Part shown: positions 55,501 to 64,000 of the stretch, piece after piece
How the letters are laid out: each line of letters begins with the position of its first letter
How positions within the stretch are numbered: the first letter of the stretch is position 1
DNA from: Ancylostoma caninum
Lineage: Eukaryota > Nematoda > Chromadorea > Rhabditida > Ancylostomatidae
Assembly (NCBI GenBank): GCA_037903475.1
Contig: JBAJFG010000397.1
Coordinates: forward strand, 18,244-82,243
DNA: 64,000 bases
Direction: 5' to 3'
Translations under genes and position numbers: made by a program
Notes under the pieces: generated by a model
What the model was told of the DNA's origin: nothing
The model's database searches: none
What the model saw: only the letters and a program-made list of their open reading frames with translations

Positions 55501-58500
55501 TTTTTACTTCATTAGCATATGAAAAAATAAGTAAAAAAAACTAGAAATAAGTTAATACAAATAAATAAATGTGCCAATTTGCGTGACCCCTGTTGAAGAC
55601 TGGGTAAGTGTTGACAGAAATCATTCACCACCATTCCAAGCAATTTTTTCGCCATAGCCGCAGTTTTTACGAGCAGCTCCGTTTCGCTCGGAATTTATGT
55701 GGATCAGATATCATCCCTCGATAATATACTGCAGAACTCACTGCATAATTGACGCCTTTTCGAAATAATTCACTGCTTTTTCGGAGAATTGCGCGTCGAT
55801 GTAATAGGCGCCCATCCACTCGATGACTTTCAGATTCGACGGGTAGTAGCGATAGCTCTGGAAATTCAAAACGTTCGGAAATGCTTTTCTCCTGCAATTG
55901 AGTTAGAACCATTGCATGTTCGGCACGACTCACATCGTAGTTGCTCTGGAAGGCCTGAGTTTTGTCGCCCTCAGCGTCATAGATGGCGGCGAGCCTCGCA
56001 AGTATAGCTGGATCTGAGGGAGCGAGACTGTTCGCCTGACTGTAGAGCTCTATGGCTTGTGCGGTATCCTCCAAAGATTCGTAGCTGTAAGTGGCGACTG
56101 AGGTCAACAACAAACGGCGAAATTCCGTGTTCTGTTGAACTTGGGCTGCCTATTGAATCACTCGATAGCTCCTTTTACGCAAAGGAAATTAGGAATGCAA
56201 TATCATTAAAAACACTGTGGAGGGGTCCTGCCATCAGATAAGTATTATATTTTGCCCCAGTTTTGAAATATTTCGAGTCAAATTTACTGAACTTACATTG
56301 CTGCCAACTGACACAAGACCTGCACATTGTTCAACAAAATATTGTGTAACTTATAAAAGCATTCCAAAGCCTGTTCAACGTTTCCTTGTTGGCGACATAC
56401 CAAACCCAAGTTGTAGAGAGCCTAAACCAGAAGTCGATGGAGTTCCTCTTAAAATCCGTGCGAAGAATGAGTGGTTCACCTGAACGCAGCCAGCGTCGTT
56501 GCTGAGTGCTTCTCGAAAATTCGTATAGGCTTTGTCGTAGTCACCGCGAAGATAAGCGATGTTCCCTGAAGAGATACATCTATTCCAATTGCAGACATTC
56601 TTTATTTTGAAGCTAGAGGTAGCAAGCATATTCATAAAGTTTCATCAGCAAAAATCCGTATGTCATTCCAAAGAAGTAGTCCAAACTTCAAAATAAAGTA
56701 GAAAAACCTGTCTGTTCAATAATGAGGGTATTAAAATACAGTTTTATCTAGTTTACGGATTGGCTTTGCCTATTGGTGATCAATACGTTTTCGGAAACGG
56801 AATCTCAATAAATGTATCAAACTCACCGGCATTGACCAGTGCATTTGCGTTGTAGTGATCAAGCGCTAGCGACTGTTCTGAGTATTGTTCTGCTTCTTGC
56901 AACTTCTCGCCTCCTTGCTTAAAAAGTTCGTTTGAAATTGAATAGAACGAAACAGGTCCTAGGCCTCAACGATATCAGATATCGATAACCGCAACTTACC
57001 AGAAGTTTCAGCATGCACAGGTTATTAGCAGCCGCTCCTGCAATCTTTGATTCCTGAGCGTGGAAGACTTTGAGCACCTCAGCCGCTCCTTCCAAGTCAC
57101 CACGTCTCAGCAGCTCGCCGGCCTTGCTCATCTCCAACTCTGTGGCCAGTGAGGCATGCACGGATTGTTTGATGGTCTCCACGCACCACTCGTAGCCGGC
57201 AGCGAAGCTTAAATGGTCCGTTCTACAGCATTCGTCTTAGACGGCGCCGTACAACCCACTCTGATGCGATGGCCGGGCTGATTGTTTTCGCAGCGGTCAG
57301 TATCGCTCGTTCGGCATCAGCACGTTGACGTCGGGCGAGTTGGCGAAGGCTGTCGTTATTCAGCACTTGTGACATGAGGACGTCCTCCTTGTCCTGAACA
57401 GTTCCATTATCACTCATTTCAGCTGCAATCGCTTTTTTCATTGATGTTTTCCTTTTGTTACTGAGTGACTTTCCTTTGCTAAGGGTTGTTTAATTATGAG
57501 AGGGAATTTATTTAATGCACAAAATATCGGCTAATATGTCATGAAACTTTTCTATTGAATACTGCGTTAAAAAAAGTACCTAATTAGACGGAAAATTTTT
57601 TTTCAATTTTGCCACTCGTGTGCACGCTGCGGATTTGGCTGATGTTGGTGTTAACACGGATGTTAGAAAGCAGGTATATAGAAGGGTCAACGAGTCTGGA
57701 CCCTTCTCTCAGGATCGAGAATGAGAAAGGTGATATCAATGGAAAGTGTGGAAAACAGACAATCAGTGTCAAGACCCAGATTATGAGGCATGGGCGAGAT
57801 GGCAGACGAAGGTTCATGGAACAAAGTAGATTAATTTGTGGGGGAGGAGTGAGGGAAGGAGACGCCAGTTTTTTATGCCAAGTTAGCACCATCCTAACGG
57901 CGACTGAATCTAATTTCTGTGTTTTACTTAAGCCCAAAACATCAAAGCAGCATAGCTTTTCTCTCATTCAATCATAATTTTGGATACAGACTGTCCCTCG
58001 GCATTGTTTGGTGTGGTGACAATGCTGAAAGGTTGGATAACTATGAATATATACAATAGAGCTAGACAGTAATGCATGGTCATTCAATTAGATTTAATTT
58101 TTGTTCAAACTAACACTAGGCTTGTTCTCTTCGTCATCGTCAAGTGGAACGTCAAGCAGCTTCTGAAATCCATCTCGCATGCGGTCGGCATCTTCAAGGC
58201 AGTACGCTGCTAGAACTGAAATACCATATGTTATATGAATGTAAGGGATTCTTTTCGGCCAGACTTTTATTAGAAAACAACATTTCAGTCAAGGTTTTAG
58301 TGCATCAATATTATAAAAAGACAAAGATGTGAAGTGCATTATGTACATATGATTAAGTATTTGAAGAGAACAAAGTTGTACGGCGTAACAGCGATGCTGG
58401 GAAGATAAAATATCACGAAACCATTTCAAGCTTTATTCTCCAACCACAAACTCTCTGCATCAGAAAGACGAGAATATTGCAGATTGGATTTGGCTCAAGA

Positions 58501-61500
58501 TTTTTATAAATTTTCTGTTACCCTTACAAGAATGGATTAAAGCTAGCAAGAGATCAATTCAGGGTATACAAATTAAAATAATTCCACCAAAGTTCACTAC
58601 TACTCCACTCTCAGTGTTACTATTTTATTTACTAAAGCATCTGAGACTCACCCATATTCAGAGCCGTCTTGAAATCTGCTCTCTCCTCAACGCAGTGCTC
58701 AAATGTGGACATCGCATCGTCGTACTTCCCCATTTTGATAAACGCAACCCCGATATTGTTCAATATGTTTATCCTTAACAGAAGACACATACTGCTTGAC
58801 CAATTTCTATTGAAAAGCCATCCCCACGGGAATTCACTGGTCTAAAATGTGGCGAATGTGGGAAGCTGTTCCACTGGAACAGATTTCACTAGGATTTTTA
58901 GGGAAGGACTTTTAGGATTACGTACGAATAACCCAGTCAAGCGAGTGCATGCGAAGGTCCTGTTGCGACATTCAAACTCCCTAGGGCCATTGCTACTTTC
59001 AACAACTCCCAGAACTGCACGATTAAAAGTAGTTTTTGGAAACTCTATTTTTGCTTTTTTTGGCTCTCGGGGTTCACAACGTGGCGCAGTCCCTAGTTTT
59101 TATTCGCATGCTACAACTCCTTCCCCTCCCTGATCCCGTTTGCGTTCATCATTGGTTGGAGTTAGGGGATTGTCAGAAAATTTGATTGCAAGATTCTGAT
59201 CAAAAGAAGGGTCCCGCCACAAGACCCTGAGAAGTTTCATCCACTAAATCGCACGCGCACATCCTGTCAATACATAATGTGACCAGGCGCGACGAAGCCC
59301 TTTTGTGCAAGTCAGTAAATGTGTCTACGGAAGTATCTTCGCAGGTAAGAGGCTATACCACGTACTACCATATATACTATATATATGGCTATACTACGTA
59401 GTACTATTTCATGGTGTTCCGTGTCTTTTCTCATATGCACACTTTTTATGCATGCTTTTGAACCTTAAATTCTAGAAGAATTTAGAGTACATGAGGGATT
59501 AAATCCAAGCCACATTGAGCCTCATCCGTCAACGTATCCAGGGACAGCACGATTGAATCCACATTGATTCATTTCACGCAAACCACCAGATAGCAATACT
59601 TCTTTGCAGGTGCCTGTTGGTGCATAAGTCTACAAAGAATTTGGTGAAGTCTGCACCATTTCACCTGGTCTCCTTCTGAATGCTGGGCACTTGGTCCAGT
59701 GCCATACGATAGTACTTGATTGCTTTGTTGTAGTCCTTCTTCTTGAAATAAATATTTCCAATGTTCACCTGAAAATCAGCGCAGTGACTCAACTCATATG
59801 TACATTCTCTCATGTTCTTCCATTCTGGTCCCTTTGGTTTCACGCGGAGAAATCTGCATTTTCAGATTTTAAATTTTTGAATGTCCTCCCAATCTAGACT
59901 AACATTTTAAAACCCTTTTTCCACTCCAACAAACCTATCCCCACTATCAAGGTCTAGCATGTTTTTGTACCGACTCACCTTCAGTCTTCCCGAATTCGGG
60001 AACATTTTATTTTTCACAATGATTTGATAGGTGTTCAGCGCTTCGTTGGCCATTTCATTAGCCATGTACTGAAAATCAAGCAATCACCGGAACGAAAAGC
60101 GACCACATCCAAAAGCACCTGTTGAGCTAGATTGAACAGCACTGTGAATGTTAGGTCAATATTCATGGACTCGACGACTCCCTGCTGCTCCCTGTACTTC
60201 ACTACCGCTCGCTCCCTCCTGCCCGCCTCTTTTGCCTTGTCCAGTGCCTGAAATTCAGTGGTTTGATGAACACGGCAGTGAAAGCATAGGGGAGGATCAC
60301 CTCCTTGAAGCTTCTCCTTTCAGCTGCGAACAAGCTTTCCTTGAGCATATCCATGACACGCCGCTCCATCTCTCGGCATTTCTCTTCGATTCTGAAGAGT
60401 GCGTGAGGGATGGGCTCAAAAGTTGAGTAAGGTGCAGATATGGAATTATTGCGACTATTTATGATAGCCTTGGATAATATTACATTACAGGATAATTTCA
60501 CAGAAAAGGACAACATGTAGCCAGAGTACCGCCGATTCCAAAAAAATAGCATGGGTTTGAAGCACGTTTACAGGTGGTTGGGGTCAATTAAATTATTGCA
60601 ATCAAAGATAACGGCAACTAAGAATTTTGGAACCACTAGTGCACACATACATTTCTCCTTCAACGGCTATTGCACGAATTCTTCGGGCTGGGGTGGGGAG
60701 ACCCTTGCACATCGAGAATTAAAAACTTTGCAAACTTTCCTCACATAACATGATTTAAAATTCATCCGGTACCCATAATTTTGGCGGACCCCGTACTCCT
60801 TAGTTTAGGATGCATGTTTATTTGAGGTTTTTTTTACTTTGAATGTAACGAAAGTGACCCACGATTCAGTACTCCTGGACTCCGAAGCAGCAGCAGATTC
60901 CGCAGCTTGTACTGAAAAAGCTCTGTCAATACACGATGTTTTGTTAACGGACAAACAAGAAAATACTTCAACACAAATGGTATCTCTAAAAAGCCCTGCT
61001 CTAAGAAAGTTCGGTGGAGAGGTGAAATCATGATACCACTTTGTAATCCTTATTCCAGAACGAAAGGAAAGAAAGGTAATTTTGAGGAATTTCCTTAAGT
61101 CAAACACAAAAATAAAGATAATTTTAACCTTAGACGAAAACTTCAAAGTATTGAAGCACACCATACCCGATGCCCAAGAAGTTTATGTCATGGCTTAAAG
61201 GTGGGGTCCCACCTCACAAGGGAAATGCACGAACCTAAGCTGTCATCCCAGGACGAGACCTATATAGTCAAAATGCCTGTACAACATGATTTTACAGGCT
61301 ATACTTGAAATCTGCTAGGTGGTTCATAGAAGCTCAGAATTACTAAGTTCACAGAAGCTTAGAACTCAACCCAGCTTTACTGCAGGGAACCGGGAAAAAA
61401 CTACCGATTTCGGCAAGGAAATGACAGATGATGTTGGTATTCACGCAAAATGATGTTTAGTCGTGATCAATGTCCGGATTTACCCCTATGTACAAAAATT

Positions 61501-63540
61501 GGGAAGATATTGCGAGACTCCGTAACTATCCTATGTCCAGTGCTGTGCACCCTACTTGTGTACTGTCCTTTTATGTGCCTGCGCGAAAAACGGGCATTAC
61601 TCTTAAAAGAGACAAAATTCGGTTAAGGCAAAAACTGATTTGAAATCAGCGTCGGGAGCTGCACAAGGCAGTCCACAATTCGCTACGGAAGGAACGGAAT
61701 GTATGCCACACTGCCAGAGTATCCTCCCCTTATCAGCATGGCTGGAGGCATCAATGTGGAACTCTGGGCTCCTGTAAGCCACTTAGCAGATTTCAAGTAT
61801 GGCTTCTAACATCTAAGTAATTGGACATGCTCTCTGAGGCCTAGGGAATACTACATAGCGACGCTGTCGCTGCGACCGTTCACCACCACAAGCTAACTCA
61901 CAGTGGCTCCTATGCCAGCACGATTTTCCATGCAAACTTTGCGGTAAGTTTTGAAAACTCGTGACATTTTATTCTCATCATTTCCATCATTTTCTTCATC
62001 GCGACGGTGTCGCTGTGAAGTACACAATGGGCCTAGCAATATAGGCCTCGTCTCGAATTAGTAGCTTAATTTCCCTTCGTGCACTTCCCTTGTCAGAACC
62101 AGAATTTGTTGCAGCCCTGTGAGACGGTTCATAGATCATTTCAAACATTGCACGTGTATCATACGCATCAACACACCGAGCAGATTCAGAACATATTAAT
62201 ATTTCGGGATCGAAGGCCTGTGGTACTCTTTCTAATATAATAATTTCGAAACTATCTGATTATCGCTTTGACAATGAATCCTACGAAAAACTCCTCAAGG
62301 TTGCATTTTGTTATGTGACTTATGATGATAGCTATGAATAATGAAAGTATAGTAATAATGTAAATCGTAAGTCTTGAAACTGCTCCTGTAGCGACGCAAC
62401 CATCGCACCTTTGTTCGCAAATGAAGTGTATCCAGCGGCTCTGACGGCAGTCATCGGCCTCGCCGGCTCGTTTCTCGTCGCTAACGCGGTTCGCCCAGTG
62501 CGGCTGCGAACTCCGTACGAGGACGCACCACCGTAGCTGGAGTGCGGTGCCATTCCAAATGCCGAGGGAGCTCGTCCGGCCATCGATGTTGTCTGCAAGA
62601 TGGTAACAATGAAATCAAAGAGCATTCCAAAAAAAAACTCTTAATCAAAGGCCTTTATAGTTCACACTGCTTCATTCTTAATTTCTTCAAGAAATAAGAC
62701 CATGTGAGTAATGAAATCGTGGGTTTTCGCCGTAACATTTGTAGTTTTCTGTTTTGCCCAAAATTCCCTGTACATACAAAATTCTGCCATAGCTTTCCCA
62801 AAGCGAGTACTTAAAATTGGAGGCGAGATACTAAAGAAACGTAAAACTCCCAAAGTTGAACCTAACCATTTGCAAAGCACCAATTTAAGATTTGAATAGT
62901 TGCCCCAGTCGTGGTAATATTAATGGAAAAGGCTAGCCTTATTTCAGTGGAGATGTTTCATCTATTCGTAGCTTTAGTGGAATTGTTTCGTTCAACCTTG
63001 GAAGAAGTCTTGCACCTCAAATGTTATCGGAAGTAGGAAGTCGGAAGCACGGGGAACTTCGACAAGAAAGAAGAATAGATTGGCAAAAATGTGGTCAATG
63101 AGTGTCACTGTCGAGTTGGTGCAGCATGCAGAGGGCTGGGATTTATGTATGTAGGATCTTGAAAAACGTCAGAATCTGCTGAAATCTGAGCCATAATTTC
63201 CTTCCATTGTTGGAAATGAGCATCGGCCATCAACCATATTAATTGCTCATGCGCTACATTTCCTTTCACAGAAATGTAATAGGATTGTTGCTCTATTTTC
63301 AGTCTTCATCTTTCTTCGAAAGTCGCTAAGATAGATTAGGAAAACACTCACTGGTCGCCTTCCATGGCTTGATCGAGCTACTGCTTGCTGAAAGGCTCGA
63401 TCCTGTGCAAGATGCTGCAAAGAAGCAAATAACTGAGCGATTATCCTAAAAGCGAAGGGAAACCATCTAACCGTCGTATCGTACGCAGGAACGTATTCAT
63501 CAAAGCCTTCATACAAGTCGTCCATAGTCTGAGCTGCCAT
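51524..63540 (-). CDS. osm-5: IFT88 / OSM-5, intraflagellar transport TPR protein, 21 exons
   Basis: IFT-B core subunit that carries cargo into cilia. Exons from the 5' end: 63540-63472, 63402-63352, 62592-62401, 62217-62177, 60391-60301, 60247-60119, 60068-59979, 59768-59665, 58773-58652, 58215-58115, 57393-57260, 57207-57000, 56917-56827, 56565-56480, 56421-56297, 56084-55934, 55857-55742, 55338-55220, 52301-52116, 51808-51716, 51648-51524. Phases agree at every junction and total 2,424 nt (807 aa; vertebrate IFT88 is about 825). Diagnostic segments: DDLYEGFDEY start, FQQAVA..SHGRRP, RPMTAVRAAGYT, NIYFKKKDYNKAIKYYRMAL, AAGYEWCVETIK, IYDAEGDKTQAFQ, ASIMQ/PNEIKWQLMMAS and the acidic DDSLLPQ end, with TPR repeats between. 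Exon 4, the exon 3 donor and the exon 2 acceptor are the least certain. No break or stop was found. Confidence 0.95.
52116..52301 (-). CDS. osm-5: osm-5 exon 19 (end of TPR region)
   Basis: Begins after TTTGTTTCAG with the codon split C|LKFLVRITSDLG, matching CLRFLVRLCTDIG of IFT88, and ends in a low-complexity tail before GTGAGT. It is separated from exon 18 by the 2.9-kb intron that holds the RTE element. Intact splice sites on both sides argue that splicing across the insertion can still occur. Confidence 0.9.
52495..52640. repeat. (AT)n palindrome with three copies of a 26-33 bp arm
   Basis: CCATCATTCTACGAATCGC...TTTGTTATCCAT (52,495-52,528) is followed by about 55 bp of pure AT, then its reverse complement (52,582-52,614), then a third copy in the first orientation (52,615-52,640) that abuts the 3' tail of the RTE element. 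The first two arms make a palindrome of about 120 bp with a TA centre; arms two and three make a second, tight hairpin. Confidence 0.9.
52641..54916 (-). mobile_element. RTE-clade LINE, 5' truncated, in an osm-5 intron
   Basis: About 2.28 kb in the same orientation as osm-5, within intron 18. The 5' border is set where similarity to the endonuclease end begins (RWTWESPGGEYHNEIDHI, about 54,916). The 3' border lies in the tail GTCAAGGTGATCAAGGTGAT, a very short 3' region with a tandem repeat as usual for RTE elements. Most of the endonuclease is missing, the normal result of incomplete reverse transcription. CAAAGTA occurs at both borders but is not exactly placed as a target duplication. Confidence 0.9.
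52657..54916 (-). CDS. RTE endonuclease end and reverse transcriptase (truncated, open)
   Basis: The frame is open for about 750 codons to a TGA at 52,657. The codon at 54741 is GTG inside the frame, not a start. The first part is the C terminus of the AP-like endonuclease (IDHIIVNRRF, FYTGFDHRLLRARF). Next come reverse transcriptase motifs: APGPDRIRPEHLK, LLYKKGDP.DIGNYRPICLL, GFRKGFSTIDHI, LTFIDLKKAFDSV (catalytic Asp), GVRQGDTVSPKLF and the catalytic box FADDIVL. The RTE-type C terminus follows (LPALTYASETWALRK, RWAGHVMR, GRPPTRWSDFF). No stop or frameshift was seen, so the copy is fairly young although it cannot move by itself. Confidence 0.93.
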
Positions 63541-63603
63541 TGTTGCTTAGCCAGAGACGAAAAGGAGGTACGTGGAAGGTTCGACAAACTTGCCGCGCGT
63601 CGC

Positions 63604-63617
63604 GTTGCCAAGGTGAC
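63604..63617 (-). promoter_or_regulatory. X-box (RFX/DAF-19 site) of osm-5
   Basis: GTCACCTTGGCAAC in gene orientation fits the nematode X-box consensus RYYNYYWWRRNRAC at all 14 positions, and does so in both orientations. It ends 64 bp upstream of the start codon. X-boxes within about 250 bp of the ATG bind the RFX factor DAF-19 and drive ciliated-neuron expression of IFT genes, and C. elegans osm-5 is a classic target. Confidence 0.88.
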
Positions 63618-64000
63618 CATCCGCAGAGAACGCCTAGAGGTAATAACAACAAGGTAAACAGCGCTGAATTTCATGACATTAACGGTAAATGTGACAACAA
63701 AACCTAATTTTGTTCCATATCATGGGCAACGATCATCAACGTTAACATGTCTCACTCGGTTTTTTTTCCTTAGAAAAAAAAACTTCATTCATCTTGACAG
63801 TGCTCATTCAGCTGCCCTCATTTGTCTTAGATTTCTAGACGATTCTCCATCCCCCTCTCCCCAAAGAGAAACAGAAAAAAATCATTTTATTTTTGCTAAT
63901 ATGTAGGGAGAACTAAGAGACTGCTCGGACAACCAGGAATCTTCTGTTGAGACTACTACTTCCATGTTGATATCTGAGACTCCTCATTTTTGACAAAAAA
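63618..64000. other. upstream flank of osm-5, no further gene seen
   Basis: A/T-rich DNA with short A and T runs and no recognised coding sequence or second promoter element on either strand within the window. Confidence 0.45.

Noticed and set aside
58849..59133. 94-codon plus-strand frame inside an osm-5 intron
   Set aside because: No recognisable domain, no flanking splice signals and composition like surrounding intron DNA.

Overview
This window looks like nuclear DNA of a nematode, most likely a strongylid (hookworm-like) species. The reasons are a spliced IFT88/OSM-5 gene with TTTCAG-type 3' splice sites and GTGAGT/GTAAGT donors, an RFX/DAF-19 X-box in its promoter, and a typical nematode mix of mobile elements (RTE LINE, mariner, Helitron, Penelope-like, Ty3/gypsy). 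The species call is inference. The only host gene recognised is osm-5/IFT88; almost everything else is transposons, their fragments and satellite DNA.

Layout. 1-6 kb: no gene; foldback DNA, AT-rich palindromes, a lone hAT-type end, and a transposon-like unit with a 50-bp minisatellite. 6-7.7 kb: a small TIR element and a decayed mariner with intact ends. 7.8-11.3 kb (minus strand): an LTR-element remnant that keeps gag-like and envelope-like parts but has lost pol. 12.5-15.6 kb: TATG-rich satellite, with a 100-N assembly gap flanked by near-identical 718-bp copies. 16-19.3 kb: a minisatellite, a second mariner-like wreck and a GC-rich TIR element. 20.1-21.7 kb: a gag-protease fragment of a Ty3/gypsy element. 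21,710-27,783: a complete-length, decayed Helitron on the minus strand with both termini. 28.5-29.6 kb: a non-autonomous hAT with a perfect 8-bp target duplication. 31.2-33.3 kb: a second, much larger 50-bp minisatellite array.

33.3-44.2 kb is a nested insertion. A Penelope-like element (reverse transcriptase plus GIY-YIG-like end) is split by an almost intact 8.36-kb Ty3/gypsy element. That element has 367-bp LTRs with one difference, a 4-bp target duplication, a primer-binding site, a polypurine tract and one open frame of about 2,280 codons. This frame carries about 450 residues of unrecognised sequence after integrase, the least explained protein-coding sequence here. 45-47.6 kb holds tail-to-tail tRNA-like SINEs and a LINE scrap.

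51.5-63.6 kb (minus strand) is the host gene: a 21-exon model of osm-5/IFT88 (807 residues), a core subunit of the IFT-B complex needed to build cilia. Exon phases agree throughout. A good X-box lies 64 bp upstream of the start codon and a poly(A) signal about 95 bp past the stop. Its largest intron holds a 5'-truncated RTE retrotransposon in the same orientation, followed by a palindromic (AT)n repeat.
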